NCBI GenBank assembly: GCA_049969475.1
Contig: JBMFOU010000001.1
Location: 62,001 to 126,000 of the forward strand
Reading direction: 5' to 3'
DNA from: UBA2030 sp049969475
GTDB lineage: Bacteria; Bacteroidota; Bacteroidia; Bacteroidales; TTA-H9
DNA length: 64,000 nucleotides
This document shows positions 9,128 through 17,923 of this stretch, in pieces. Within the stretch, counting starts at the first letter, position 1; each line of letters begins with the position of its first letter. A program made the translations under genes and the position numbers. The notes below the pieces were generated by a model. It saw only the letters and a program-made list of their open reading frames with translations. It ran no database searches and was not told where the DNA came from.

Positions 9128-10753
9128 TTAGCCCTTCATTTCACGATGACCACCTAGTGCTACGGCCATTGTTAGTAGTAGAAACAGTACCGTTACGAAG
9201 GCCGAAATCCGACCCAGGTAATCTCCATACTTTACGTAAAAAGTCAGGGTATCATTTAGATGTACGGTACCACGTATGGCTCCTGAGGTCCAGTAAGGCA
9301 AGGGTTGTAGAATGTCCCCCCGTTGATTTACCAAACATGAAATGCCTGTATTGGCCGATCGGGCTACATTGCGTCGGGTTTCGATAGCCCGCAGCGACGA
9401 AAAACTCATGTGTTGCCGGTGGCCGGCAGTAAAGCCCCACCATCCATCGTTGGTAAGCACGCAGATAAGCTGGGAGCCGTTGCGGATGAATCCATTCATA
9501 AATTCGCCGTACACCGACTCATAACAGATGGCTGCATTGAAGCGAGCCCCTGTCGCTGCCTGACGAAATACCGTGCGTTGGGGCGATGTGCCCAGGGTAC
9601 CTACTGTTCCGCCCAGATTAAAAGCAATTTCCTGAAACGGCCGGGTAAGGGCAGGAAGGGGTAATTTTTCGGGCCCGGGAACCAGCTTCGACTTGTGATA
9701 ATATCCCAGTTCAGCCGAAGTGTCTACCACAAAGGCCGTGTTGTAGGCATCATAATAGCCACTACCGTCGGAGAACTTACGCACCGATGAAGGGAGTTTC
9801 TCTCCGGGCATATAATATTTGAAAGTTGAAGCCCCCATGACCAATGTGAGCTTTGGATGCTGTTTAACGTATTCTTTGAGCAATTGAATGCTCACAGAAT
9901 TGTATGGATTGTTGAGCCAGATCGATTCCTGCAAGGCTGACTCGGGACAAACCAGAAGGTTTACTTTGTCGTCGATCAGGTTTTCGGCCTGAGTGATGTT
10001 GCGCCGGAAAACCTCGTTAACCGGAAGGGTATATTGCTCGGTCCAGGGATCAATATTGGGCTGCACAACCACTACTTCCATAGCTGGGCCTTGTTCCTGG
10101 TATGTATTGTATTTTCTGAATGACCAGCCCAGTGGAAGCCCCACCCACAAAATCAATACTAGGGCCAGTACCGACAATCCCAAGGGGCTGGCTGTTTTTT
10201 CCTTCAAGTGTTTTAAAAGATTTAACGCTATCAGATTCGAAACCAGCACCCAAATGCTTCCGCCGAGAATACCCGTAAATTCATACCACTGAATCCATTT
10301 TACATACGAGGCAAAACCATTGCCCAGATTGAGCCATGGCCACGACAGGTCCCAGTTCAGATGCAGATATTCCCAGGCAATCCAGTAGGGGATAAGCAAC
10401 CAGTTAAGGTTTCGTCCCTTGCGGAGGGTTCGCCGGCTCATGTGATAAACTGCGAACACCACCGACATGAACAGGGTATTAAAAAATATAGCCATTACCC
10501 CTCCCCAGGGTGTGGAATTCCAGATCCACCACGTTGTAAGCGTGTTCCAGACCCCAAAGGCTACAAAGGCAGGACGAAATGCTGCCCAACGCCGGTATTT
10601 TTCTTTATTTGTAAGAAGATAATCTTCAACCCAAAGCAAAGGGACCCAGGCAACGAATAGCAGCCCGGGAAAGCCCCGCACCGGCCAGGCAAGCGCCAGA
10701 AGCATTCCGGTTAGGGCCGAAAGGGCATACTGCTGTTTTCTGCTTAAAACCAT
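9128..10753 (-). CDS. lnt: Apolipoprotein N-acyltransferase
   Basis: 541 residues from ATG 10753. The N-terminal half has about six membrane helices and the C-terminal half is a nitrilase (carbon-nitrogen hydrolase) domain with the catalytic Glu in CPESAL, Lys in YHKSKLVPGPEKLPL and Cys in AAICYESVYGEF. It transfers the third acyl chain to the N-terminal cysteine of lipoproteins in the inner membrane. A longer frame starts at TTG 10774, but the promoter box TACCTTTGC covers 10771-10779, so that start would lie in the promoter. Several lipoproteins of the window (SusD, OmpA-like) are possible substrates. Confidence 0.92.
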   Translation of the reverse strand: MVLSRKQQYALSALTGMLLALAWPVRGFPGLLFVAWVPLLWVEDYLLTNKEKYRRWAAFRPAFVAFGVWNTLTTWWIWNSTPWGGVMAIFFNTLFMSVVFAVYHMSRRTLRKGRNLNWLLIPYWIAWEYLHLNWDLSWPWLNLGNGFASYVKWIQWYEFTGILGGSIWVLVSNLIALNLLKHLKEKTASPLGLSVLALVLILWVGLPLGWSFRKYNTYQEQGPAMEVVVVQPNIDPWTEQYTLPVNEVFRRNITQAENLIDDKVNLLVCPESALQESIWLNNPYNSVSIQLLKEYVKQHPKLTLVMGASTFKYYMPGEKLPSSVRKFSDGSGYYDAYNTAFVVDTSAELGYYHKSKLVPGPEKLPLPALTRPFQEIAFNLGGTVGTLGTSPQRTVFRQAATGARFNAAICYESVYGEFMNGFIRNGSQLICVLTNDGWWGFTAGHRQHMSFSSLRAIETRRNVARSANTGISCLVNQRGDILQPLPYWTSGAIRGTVHLNDTLTFYVKYGDYLGRISAFVTVLFLLLTMAVALGGHREMKG

Positions 10754-10770
10754 ACGCACATGATTTGCAG

Positions 10771-10779
10771 GCAAAGGTA
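10771..10779 (-). promoter_or_regulatory. -7 promoter box for lnt
   Basis: TACCTTTGC on the minus strand fits TAnnTTTG plus the common following C. It ends 17 bases before ATG 10753, giving a leader of roughly 10 bases. Confidence 0.6.
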
Positions 10780-10871
10780 AACATCAACTTTTTGATTTCA
10801 ATTGAATTTTTTGTTGTGCTCCCGCCTGGCTCTTTTAAAATTTAAATCATGGCCATCTTAAGGGAATGGGG

Positions 10872-10880
10872 TAATTTTGC
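10872..10880 (+). promoter_or_regulatory. -7 promoter box for transaldolase
   Basis: TAATTTTGC lies 19 bases before ATG 10900 but inside the longest open frame (from 10849). This argues for ATG 10900 as the true start. Confidence 0.55.
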
Positions 10881-10899
10881 AACGGTAAAATTCAAAGGC

Positions 10900-11865
10900 A
10901 TGAATGCACTCGAACAGCTTCGTCAATTTACGACTGTGGTGGCAGATACTGGTGATTTTGAATCTATTATTTCCTACAAACCACAGGATGCAACCACCAA
11001 TCCATCGCTGATTTATGCAGCGGCCAGCCAGCCCAAATATAGTCAACTGGCAGCCCGGGCGGTGGAGGATGCCCGAAAAGTATGTGGACCGGGCGAGGAT
11101 CTGCTCAGTCTGACCCTCGATCGTATTGCCGTGAATTTTGGAATTGAAATTCTACAAATTATTCCTGGCAGGGTAAGCACCGAAGTGGATGCGCGTCTTT
11201 CGTTCGATACAAAAGGTACCATTGCCAAGGCCCGCGAACTGATCAGGCTTTATGAAGAAGCAGGCTATTCGCGGGAACGTATTCTCATTAAAATAGCTGC
11301 TACCTGGGAAGGCATTCGTGCGGCTGAAGTGCTCGAAAAAGAAGGCATACATTGCAACTTAACTTTGTTGTTTTCACTCGTTCAGGCCATTGCCTGTGCA
11401 GAGGCAAGGGTAACCCTTATTTCTCCTTTTGTGGGCCGCATCCTTGACTGGCACCGCAAGGAAAGAAACCTGGGTGAAGTGGGTCCCGAGGAAGATCCTG
11501 GGGTACAAAGTGTTACTGAAATCTATAATTACTACAAGAAATTTGGCTACAAGACCGAGGTGATGGGTGCCAGTTTTCGCAACACCGGCGAAATTGTGGC
11601 CCTGGCCGGTTGCGACCTGCTGACTATAGCTCCTTCTTTGTTAAAGGAACTGGAACAGTCGGATGCGAAAGTGGAAAAAAGACTGGATTCAGAGCGTGCC
11701 CGACAATTGGATATCACACCCGTTCATCCTGATGAAAAGCTTTTTCGTTGGTTGCTCAACGAAGATGCGATGGCCACAGAAAAGCTGGCCGAAGGTATTC
11801 GCCGTTTTGCCGCCGACCTGCGAAAACTCGAAGATTTTATTCGGATATCGTTTCTGAACAAGTAA
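10900..11865 (+). CDS. tal: Transaldolase
   Basis: 321 residues from ATG 10900. The start MNALEQLRQFTTVVADTGDF matches the usual N-terminus of TalB-type transaldolases, so the 17 extra residues from the ATG at 10849 are unlikely to be translated. Signatures are PQDATTNPSLI and the Schiff-base lysine in ILIKIAATWEG, and GASFRNTGEI is also typical. It interconverts sedoheptulose 7-phosphate plus glyceraldehyde 3-phosphate and erythrose 4-phosphate plus fructose 6-phosphate in the non-oxidative pentose phosphate pathway. It converges with hflX (5 bases between stops). Confidence 0.95.
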   Translation: MNALEQLRQFTTVVADTGDFESIISYKPQDATTNPSLIYAAASQPKYSQLAARAVEDARKVCGPGEDLLSLTLDRIAVNFGIEILQIIPGRVSTEVDARLSFDTKGTIAKARELIRLYEEAGYSRERILIKIAATWEGIRAAEVLEKEGIHCNLTLLFSLVQAIACAEARVTLISPFVGRILDWHRKERNLGEVGPEEDPGVQSVTEIYNYYKKFGYKTEVMGASFRNTGEIVALAGCDLLTIAPSLLKELEQSDAKVEKRLDSERARQLDITPVHPDEKLFRWLLNEDAMATEKLAEGIRRFAADLRKLEDFIRISFLNK

Positions 11866-11870
11866 GACCC

Positions 11871-13034
11871 TTATTCCAGGTCGTCGTACCTGACCTTGTG
11901 GGGATACCGTTTTCGGTAGATTTCCCTGACTTTTTCTACCAAAGCCTGCCGAAGCTCTTCCGTACCCTCTTTTTTTACAGCCGAAATGAGATAATAAGGC
12001 TGGTATTGCTTCAACAAAAACCGGGGAAGCACACCCGGGGCATCAACTTCGGGATGGGCAGAGGGGTGGATGAGGTCAATTTTGTTGAAAACGGTAATAA
12101 TTTCTTTTTCGCTGGCACCTATTTCTGTTAAGGTTTCGTTTACCACCCTCAATTGGTCTTCCAGTGCCGGGTGAGAGGCATCTGCCACATGCAGCAATAT
12201 ATCGGCTTCGCGCACCTCGTCAAGGGTCGATTTGAACGACTCGACCAGGGTGTGGGGCAGTTTGCGGATAAACCCTACCGTATCGGAGAGCAGAAAAGGC
12301 GTCAGGTCGATAACAACCCTGCGTACAGTGGTATCGAGGGTGGCAAATAATTTGTTTTCTGCGAACACATTTGATTTGCTAAGCAAATTCATCAGGGTCG
12401 ATTTGCCCACATTGGTGTAACCCACCAGTGCCACCCTTACCAGGGCTGAACGGTTTTTTCGTTGCGTTTGTTTGATTTGGTCGATTTCGCGTAGTTGTTT
12501 CTTTAGCAACGAAATGCGATGGCGAATGGCCCGGCGGTCGGTTTCAATTTCTTTTTCACCAGGCCCTCTCAGACCTATGCCCCCTCTTTGTTTTTCAAGG
12601 TGGGTCCACATGCGGGTGAGGCGGGGAAGCATGTATTCATATTGCGCCAACTCTACCTGGGTGCGTGCATGCGCCGTACGGGCTCTTCGAGCAAAGATGT
12701 CGAGTATCAGGTTGTTGCGGTCGAGTACCTTGCAGCGCAACTCGTTTTCTATGTTTCTGATCTGGGAACCACTTAACTCGTCGTCGAAAATGGCCATATC
12801 GATCTCGTTGGCTGATACATAGGCTGCTATTTGCATCAGTTTGCCTCTGCCGACATATGTTCTTGGGTCGGGGTGGGTCATACGTTGGCTGAAGCGGGTC
12901 ATTACCTGGGCTCCTGCCGTATCAGCCAAAAATTCTAGCTCATCGAGGTATTCTTTGAGCTTATCCTCGTTTTGTTCCGGGATAATGAGTCCAATTAAAA
13001 TGGCTTTTTCTTTTCGGGGGGAGGTTTCTATCAT
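11871..13034 (-). CDS. hflX: Ribosome-associated GTPase HflX
   Basis: 387 residues. The N-terminal HflX subdomain has DDELSGSQIRNIE and DRNNLILDIFARRA, with GGIGLRGPGEKEIE before the G domain. The G domain shows GYTNVGKS (G1), DTVGFIRKLPH (G3) and FNKID (G4). HflX binds the ribosomal 50S subunit and helps split stalled or heat-damaged ribosomes. A promoter box lies at 13050-13058, 16 bases upstream of the ATG. Confidence 0.95.
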   Translation of the reverse strand: MIETSPRKEKAILIGLIIPEQNEDKLKEYLDELEFLADTAGAQVMTRFSQRMTHPDPRTYVGRGKLMQIAAYVSANEIDMAIFDDELSGSQIRNIENELRCKVLDRNNLILDIFARRARTAHARTQVELAQYEYMLPRLTRMWTHLEKQRGGIGLRGPGEKEIETDRRAIRHRISLLKKQLREIDQIKQTQRKNRSALVRVALVGYTNVGKSTLMNLLSKSNVFAENKLFATLDTTVRRVVIDLTPFLLSDTVGFIRKLPHTLVESFKSTLDEVREADILLHVADASHPALEDQLRVVNETLTEIGASEKEIITVFNKIDLIHPSAHPEVDAPGVLPRFLLKQYQPYYLISAVKKEGTEELRQALVEKVREIYRKRYPHKVRYDDLE

Positions 13035-13049
13035 AGGGTTTTAAGGGCG

Positions 13050-13058
13050 GCAAAATTA
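13050..13058 (-). promoter_or_regulatory. -7 promoter box for hflX
   Basis: TAATTTTGC on the minus strand, an exact fit to TAnnTTTG, ending 15 bases before the hflX ATG at 13034. Confidence 0.6.
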
Positions 13059-13190
13059 CATATTCCATGGGGCCTAATCGGGATTTGGGAAACATTTTCA
13101 TTGATACCAGCACTTTGGCGTACTCCCATAAAAACGTCTGGGGAGCTTGTGCCTAGGTTATTTTTAACCAATTTTGCCCTAAAAAAGAAT

Positions 13191-14600
13191 ATGCGATTGC
13201 GATGGATAGTGTGGTTGTTCATGTTTTTAGGGCACCTGCAGATGGCAGGCCAATCTTTTTCGGATTTTCTGAATTTCCTTTCATCTCTTCCGCCAGCGCA
13301 GCGACAAGTCCGCGTGGACAGCTTTATGGCTGTGCATCCCCAAACCCCTTTCATCGAAAATGACACCCTGTGCCATTTTATTTACCTGGGGCCTGCCCAG
13401 AAGGTGCAGACTGCCGGTGATTTTACCAACTGGTCTTATTTCTCGGATCTTGCCCAGGTTGAAGGAACTACCTTGTGGTATTACACCCGTTCGTTTGAAA
13501 CTGATGCCCGACTCGATTACAAGTTAATTATCAATAGCAACCAATGGATTTTGGACCCCAAAAATCCTTACACCTGTGCGGGAGGATTCGGGCCCAATAG
13601 CGAATTGCGCATGCCCGCCTATGTGCCTCCTGAAGAGACTCAGTATAATGCCGGAGTCCCTCACGGTCAGATACTCGATACCACCTTTTACAGCCAATAT
13701 CTTAAAAACAGTCGAAAAATTTGGATTTATAAACCTGCTGGTTATAACCCGGAAAAACGCTACCCTGTGGTATACGTTCACGACGGGGATGGGTATCTGG
13801 CCCTGGCAGCTATGCGCAATGTGCTTGACAATCTGATTACCTGGGGACAGCTGCAGCCTCTGATGGCTGTTTTCATTCCTCCGGTTGACCGCACCGAGGA
13901 ATACGCAGGCAGCAAGCAGTCTGCTTTTACCGATTTTATGGTTAAGGAACTCGTTCCCTGGGTGGATGGGCGTTTTTCAACTTTGCGTCACCCCTGGGGA
14001 AGGGCCAATCTGGGAGCATCCAATGGGGGAAATATATCCTTATGGCTTACTGTCTCGAATCCTGATGTGTTTGGCTTAGTCGCTGCCATGTCGTCGAATG
14101 TGGAGAATAATATTACGCTTAAAGTGCAGCAGGGTGTTACTCCACCAGTGAAATTTTATCTCGATATAGGAACTTACGATATTCCTATTCTTATTCAGCG
14201 GGTAGGCGATTTCCGGCAATTGCTCGAAAACAATGGGGAAGTGTTTTTCTTTCAGCAGTTTAACGAAGGACATTCCTGGGGCAATTGGAAAGCGCATATT
14301 GATGATGCCTTGATTTTCCTGTTTGGTGCAGTAGGCTCTTCAGGTTACCATCCTGAAGAGCGAATTCGGGTAAAATATATCCCTGATTTAAAGCAGATAT
14401 CGCTGGACTTGCCACAGCCAGTAAAACAGGAACTCATCTGTCTTATTTATGATGTAATGGGTCGCATGCACGACAATTACCCTATTCGGCAGGGATTAAC
14501 AACCTGTTCATTCACCTTGGATAATTATAAACCAGGCCTTTATTTTGTGCATATCGAAAACAGCAGCTTCGCTACTACCCATAAAATGTGGATTTATTAA
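13191..14600 (+). CDS. Secreted esterase with N-terminal E-set domain and T9SS tail
   Basis: 469 residues from ATG 13191, giving a signal peptide (MRLRWIVWLFMF to MAGQS). A beta-sandwich resembling the N-terminal domain of enterochelin esterases or AMPK/CBM48 modules follows (about 60-130: FIYLGPAQKVQTAGDFTNW). The alpha/beta-hydrolase domain of the putative esterase (Fes/esterase D) family has RYPVVYVHDGDG, nucleophile Ser in LGASNGG, acid in DIGTYD and His in EGHSWGNW. The last about 80 residues (YDVMGRMHD to KPGLYFVHIENSS, KMWIY) look like a T9SS type A sorting domain. It is therefore probably surface-exposed or secreted. The substrate is not determinable; siderophore, sugar or feruloyl esters are possible. 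The frame is open upstream to 13101, but that would hide the signal peptide. Confidence 0.85.
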   Translation: MRLRWIVWLFMFLGHLQMAGQSFSDFLNFLSSLPPAQRQVRVDSFMAVHPQTPFIENDTLCHFIYLGPAQKVQTAGDFTNWSYFSDLAQVEGTTLWYYTRSFETDARLDYKLIINSNQWILDPKNPYTCAGGFGPNSELRMPAYVPPEETQYNAGVPHGQILDTTFYSQYLKNSRKIWIYKPAGYNPEKRYPVVYVHDGDGYLALAAMRNVLDNLITWGQLQPLMAVFIPPVDRTEEYAGSKQSAFTDFMVKELVPWVDGRFSTLRHPWGRANLGASNGGNISLWLTVSNPDVFGLVAAMSSNVENNITLKVQQGVTPPVKFYLDIGTYDIPILIQRVGDFRQLLENNGEVFFFQQFNEGHSWGNWKAHIDDALIFLFGAVGSSGYHPEERIRVKYIPDLKQISLDLPQPVKQELICLIYDVMGRMHDNYPIRQGLTTCSFTLDNYKPGLYFVHIENSSFATTHKMWIY

Positions 14601-14706
14601 GTAAAATCTTGATTGGAGGTGAGTTTATAGATGATGGCTTTATGTTTACCCCAAAGGATGTTTTAATTTGCCCGGTAGCTTTAGGTATTTGATTAAGAAG
14701 ATATAA

Positions 14707-14806
14707 NNNNNNNNNNNNNNNNNNNNNNNNNNNNNNNNNNNNNNNNNNNNNNNNNNNNNNNNNNNNNNNNNNNNNNNNNNNNNNNNNNNNNNNNNNNNNN
14801 NNNNNN
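14707..14806. other. Assembly gap (100 N)
   Basis: Exactly 100 consecutive Ns, the conventional size for a scaffold gap of unknown length. The true distance and content between 14706 and 14807 are unknown. Confidence 0.99.
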
Positions 14807-15059
14807 GTACTTTTATGAAAGGGCAACGATAACCTTTCCACTCATTGATGTTCACCGATCTCTTGAAAGCATTTTACTTGAGGTCTTTAGATGGCTTAAT
14901 CATAAATGAAAGACATGTTTTGTAACGAGCCTTCATTCAGGCAGTTAACCAACCACAAGGATAATTTTTCATACGTAGCAGTCATTATATACTTCATGCA
15001 TGAGAAAAGCTATAATCAAGGCCTAAAAGCGATAAGGATGAGTTTAGATACGTGGCTTA

Positions 15060-15174
15060 CTATCAGTGAGATGCTTGCCGTTCTTTTTGGATTGGTTGTT
15101 ACCAGTGAAGATCTACACAACGTAGATCTTCAGCCCTATCAGTAAGATGCTTGCCGTTCTTTTTGGATTGGTTG
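15060..15174. repeat. 39-bp direct repeat pair enclosing a perfect hairpin
   Basis: Two copies of a 39-base sequence at 15060-15098 and 15136-15174 (core ATGCTTGCCGTTCTTTTTGG) differ at one position (G15068 versus A15144). Between them is a perfect 11-bp inverted repeat, TGAAGATCTAC (15106-15116) and GTAGATCTTCA (15122-15132), with the 5-base loop ACAAC. No gene explains it. It might be part of a mobile or REP-like unit cut by the nearby gap, or the trace of a local duplication. Confidence 0.8.
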
Positions 15175-15277
15175 AGTTTATTTTGAGTTAGGAGTTTAGT
15201 GGTTAATGAGTTTTGTGTCTAATTAGTAACTTCAACGGACCCGATGGAACCCTCCTACTGTTATTTAGCCAAGGCTT

Positions 15278-15318
15278 AAAAAAAATTACTGCCGGTATAA
15301 CTGGATGCTTACCGGCAG
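15278..15318 (-). terminator. Terminator of the aminomutase-thiolase operon
   Basis: Perfect 9-bp stem CTGCCGGTA (15289-15297) / TACCGGCAG (15310-15318), followed on the minus strand by a U-run (A-run 15278-15285). It lies 40 bases beyond the thiolase stop. Confidence 0.85.
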
Positions 15319-15357
15319 AAACTGAGGGACAAGAAGAGAAAGATGAAATACGATAAA

Positions 15358-16563
15358 CTAAACTCTTTCAACCACTGAGGCAATCCCTTGTCCAACTCCT
15401 ATGCACATGGTGCAAAGTGCCCTGCGAAGGCCGGTAGCCTGCAATTGATGAACGGCTGTGGTAACCAGGCGGGCGCCGCTCATGCCCAACGGATGGCCCA
15501 GGGCAATGGCACCTCCCAGGGGATTGATGCGGGGGTCGTCGTCGGCTAGGCCCAGCTCTCGTATGCATGCCAGTGATTGGGCAGCAAAAGCTTCGTTCAA
15601 TTCGATAATATCCAGGTCGGCCAGTGTTAAGCCCAGACGGGCCAACAATTTTTGGGTGGCTGGTACAGGGCCAATGCCCATAATGCGTGGGGGAACACCC
15701 GCTGCCTGGATACCAATAATTCGGGCCAGGGGAGTAAGATTGTACCGCTTGATAGCTTCGGCCGAGGCTAATAGTACGGCTGCTGCCCCATCATTTACTC
15801 CGGAAGCATTCCCGGCCGTAACGGTTCCATTGGGTCGTGAGACGGGTTTGAGCGTGGCCAGTTTTTCTGGAGGCGTCAGTCGGGGATGCTCATCCACGCT
15901 GAATAGGAAGGGTTCGGATTTAGGCTTGTTTATTTCTACCGGAATAATTTCTCTGGCCAGGGCGCCGTTCTGAATGGCCTGGGATGCTTTGAGTTGGCTG
16001 CGGTAGGCAAAGAAGTCCTGGTCTTCGCGGCTTATTTGATACATGTCGGCCAGGTTTTCCGCTGTCTCTATCATCGAATCCGTACCATAGAGCTCCTGCA
16101 TGCGAGGGTTAACAAAGCGCCAGCCAATGGTGGTGTCGTAAATTTTTACCTCTCTGGCAAAAGGTTCAGTTGACTTTCCCATCACAAAGGGCGCCCGCGA
16201 CATGCTTTCTACCCCTCCAGCGAGGATGAGATGAGCCTCACCCGTCATAATAGCCCGCATTCCCTGGCCAATGGCTTCCATGCCTGAGCCACATAGGCGG
16301 TTTACTGTGACACCGGGAATGGTGTGTTTTAATCCGGTCAGCAGCAAGGCCATGCGTGCAACGTTGCGGTTGTCTTCACCAGCCTGGTTGGTGCAACCCA
16401 AAATAACGTCATCCACTTCGTCCCAATTAACGCCTGTATTGCGTTGTATAAGGGCTTTCAGCGGAATGGTAGCCAAGTCGTCGGCGCGCATGACCGAGAG
16501 GGTGCCTCCATATTTGCCTATAGGGGTGCGAATGGCATCGCAGATAAATACTTCTTTCAGCAT
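15358..16563 (-). CDS. 3-oxoadipyl-CoA-type thiolase (PcaF-like)
   Basis: 401 residues, full-length thiolase. Catalytic residues are the acyl-accepting Cys91 in VNRLCGSGM, His in ALGHPLGMSGAR and Cys in TMCIGVGQG. The sequence follows PcaF/PaaJ (3-oxoadipyl-CoA thiolase) closely along its length, for example VFICDAIRTPIG, NQAGEDNRNVARMALLL, GGVESMSRAPFVMGK, DTTIGWRF and TAGNASGVNDGAAA. It would cleave a 3-oxoacyl-CoA with CoA to acetyl-CoA plus a shortened acyl-CoA (succinyl-CoA if the substrate is 3-oxoadipyl-CoA). It is the last gene of the operon, 9 bases after the aminotransferase, with a strong terminator at 15278-15318. A general acetyl-CoA acetyltransferase role is possible but less favoured. 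Confidence 0.9.
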   Translation of the reverse strand: MLKEVFICDAIRTPIGKYGGTLSVMRADDLATIPLKALIQRNTGVNWDEVDDVILGCTNQAGEDNRNVARMALLLTGLKHTIPGVTVNRLCGSGMEAIGQGMRAIMTGEAHLILAGGVESMSRAPFVMGKSTEPFAREVKIYDTTIGWRFVNPRMQELYGTDSMIETAENLADMYQISREDQDFFAYRSQLKASQAIQNGALAREIIPVEINKPKSEPFLFSVDEHPRLTPPEKLATLKPVSRPNGTVTAGNASGVNDGAAAVLLASAEAIKRYNLTPLARIIGIQAAGVPPRIMGIGPVPATQKLLARLGLTLADLDIIELNEAFAAQSLACIRELGLADDDPRINPLGGAIALGHPLGMSGARLVTTAVHQLQATGLRRALCTMCIGVGQGIASVVERV

Positions 16564-16572
16564 AATCTGTGT

Positions 16573-17904
16573 TTACAAATTGAGCATGGGTTTAATATGC
16601 CTGAAACCTTGCAGAGCAGTATCTGTTAGAATATCAATTTCTTTCTGTGTCATTACCGTAGAAAGCATGCAGGAGTTCGAGTTCACCATGATGATGCCGT
16701 GATTATACATGAAATCGAGGAATGTTGAAACCACTTTTTTCATGGCATCGTCTTCGTAAGCTTCCCGGTAGTTGGTGGGAGGATTTTCCCTAAAGTGGAG
16801 TTTAAACATGGAACCGTTGCCTGTGATGCTGAGGGGTATTCCTGCAGTATGAGCAGCATCTAATAATTGATTGCGTGCTTGGATGGTAAGCTTGTTGAGT
16901 TTTTTTACGGCTTCGCGGTCGAAGAGCTCCATAGCCACACGGCCTGCGGTCATTGTTACAGGGTTGGCTGAAAAGGTTCCTGACAGGGGGAAAGGCAGGG
17001 GCGAACGGCGCGGGTCGAGCACGTCCATGATTTCGGCCTTGCCGGCCACAGCACCCACAGGAAATCCTCCGCCAATGATTTTTCCCAAGGAGGTGATATC
17101 GGGCTTAACACTGTAACCTGCCTGGGCTCCTTCATAATCCACCCGGAAGCATATCACCTCGTCGAAAGCCAGCAAAGCATTATGGCGGCGGGTCCAATCG
17201 TAAAGGGCCTTGATGAACTCATCGGAAGCACGCATAAGCCCCACCCGATGGGGCACAGGGTCTACTATCACGCAGGCAATTTCATCGGCCTGTGTGTCCA
17301 GAATTCGCAGAGTTTTTTCAATGTCATTAAAAGGATAGATAACCACATCCTTGAGTACACCCGGAGGGGTGTTCATTACCAGCGGAACCCTGGCCGGTTC
17401 GTCTGCAGGACCCCAGTTGGTAGGATTGGAATACTGGCTGATTTCTGCGTAATCGTAGCTTCCGTGGTAGGCGCCTTCGGCCTTGGCGATTTTATATTTC
17501 CCGGTATAAGCCCGGGCCACTCTGATCATGGTCATCACGGCTTCGGTTCCCGAGTTTACGAATCGGATTTTTTCAAAACCCGGAACCCGGGAAGTAAGCA
17601 ATTCCGCATGTCTTATTTCGGCTTCGGTTCCCAGTGCAAAAGCTGTTCCCCTACGAATTTGCTCCGATACCGCTTCTATAATGGCTGGATGGGCATGTCC
17701 ATGGATGAGCGAGGCCATGTTATTGACAAAGTCAATCCGTTTATTCCCATCGAGATCTTCCACATAACAGCCGGAGGCTGATGCGACGTAATGGGGGTGG
17801 GGTTTCCGGAAAATAGCATTGCGGCTGACCCCGCCGGGTAATACTTTTAAAGCCCTTTCGTAAAGGGCCTTTTCTTTATTGAGGGTTTCTTCGTTAGACA
17901 TCAT
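16573..17904 (-). CDS. Class III aminotransferase, GSAM/beta-transaminase-like
   Basis: 443 residues, fold-type I PLP enzyme of the glutamate-1-semialdehyde aminomutase-like subgroup. Features are LPGGVSRNA near the N-terminus, RFVNSGTEAVM, AEGAYHGSYD, FDEVICFR and the PLP lysine Lys275 in SLGKIIGGGFP. Known beta-amino-acid aminotransferases such as beta-phenylalanine aminotransferase also belong to this subgroup. There are no haem genes nearby. Its place between CoA-transferase and thiolase genes suggests that it converts a beta-amino acid, made by the aminomutase at 19303-20892, to the 3-oxo acid. It lies 19 bases after the CoA-transferase B gene and 9 bases before the thiolase. A true GSAM (hemL) role is the main alternative. 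Two adjacent ATGs could start it. Confidence 0.85.
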   Translation of the reverse strand: MMSNEETLNKEKALYERALKVLPGGVSRNAIFRKPHPHYVASASGCYVEDLDGNKRIDFVNNMASLIHGHAHPAIIEAVSEQIRRGTAFALGTEAEIRHAELLTSRVPGFEKIRFVNSGTEAVMTMIRVARAYTGKYKIAKAEGAYHGSYDYAEISQYSNPTNWGPADEPARVPLVMNTPPGVLKDVVIYPFNDIEKTLRILDTQADEIACVIVDPVPHRVGLMRASDEFIKALYDWTRRHNALLAFDEVICFRVDYEGAQAGYSVKPDITSLGKIIGGGFPVGAVAGKAEIMDVLDPRRSPLPFPLSGTFSANPVTMTAGRVAMELFDREAVKKLNKLTIQARNQLLDAAHTAGIPLSITGNGSMFKLHFRENPPTNYREAYEDDAMKKVVSTFLDFMYNHGIIMVNSNSCMLSTVMTQKEIDILTDTALQGFRHIKPMLNL

Positions 17905-17923
17905 TTGAAGAAATTTTAGGGAT

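Larger units (their letters stand above)
14601..15277. other. Gene-poor stretch around the assembly gap
   Basis: About 680 bases, including 100 Ns, without a gene I can support. A frame open from the right edge of the gap (14808) runs 33 codons to TGA 14907-14909 and reads protein-like (ATITFPLIDVHRSLESILLE), so the gap may hide the body of a small gene. An ATG at 14906 overlaps that stop and opens 79 codons, but these run through one copy of the direct repeat at 15060-15098 and match nothing I recognise. The composition is AT-rich compared with the neighbours. Confidence 0.4.

Noticed and set aside
14575..14855. Minus-strand frames across the assembly gap
   Set aside because: About 34 of their codons are Ns, so the frames are artefacts.
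14906..15145. 79-codon frame after the assembly gap
   Set aside because: It includes one direct-repeat copy and half of the hairpin, and no protein family is recognisable. It is noted only under the gene-poor stretch.
15060..15174. CRISPR array
   Set aside because: Only two repeat copies with a 37-base spacer that is itself a palindrome, and no cas gene in the window.
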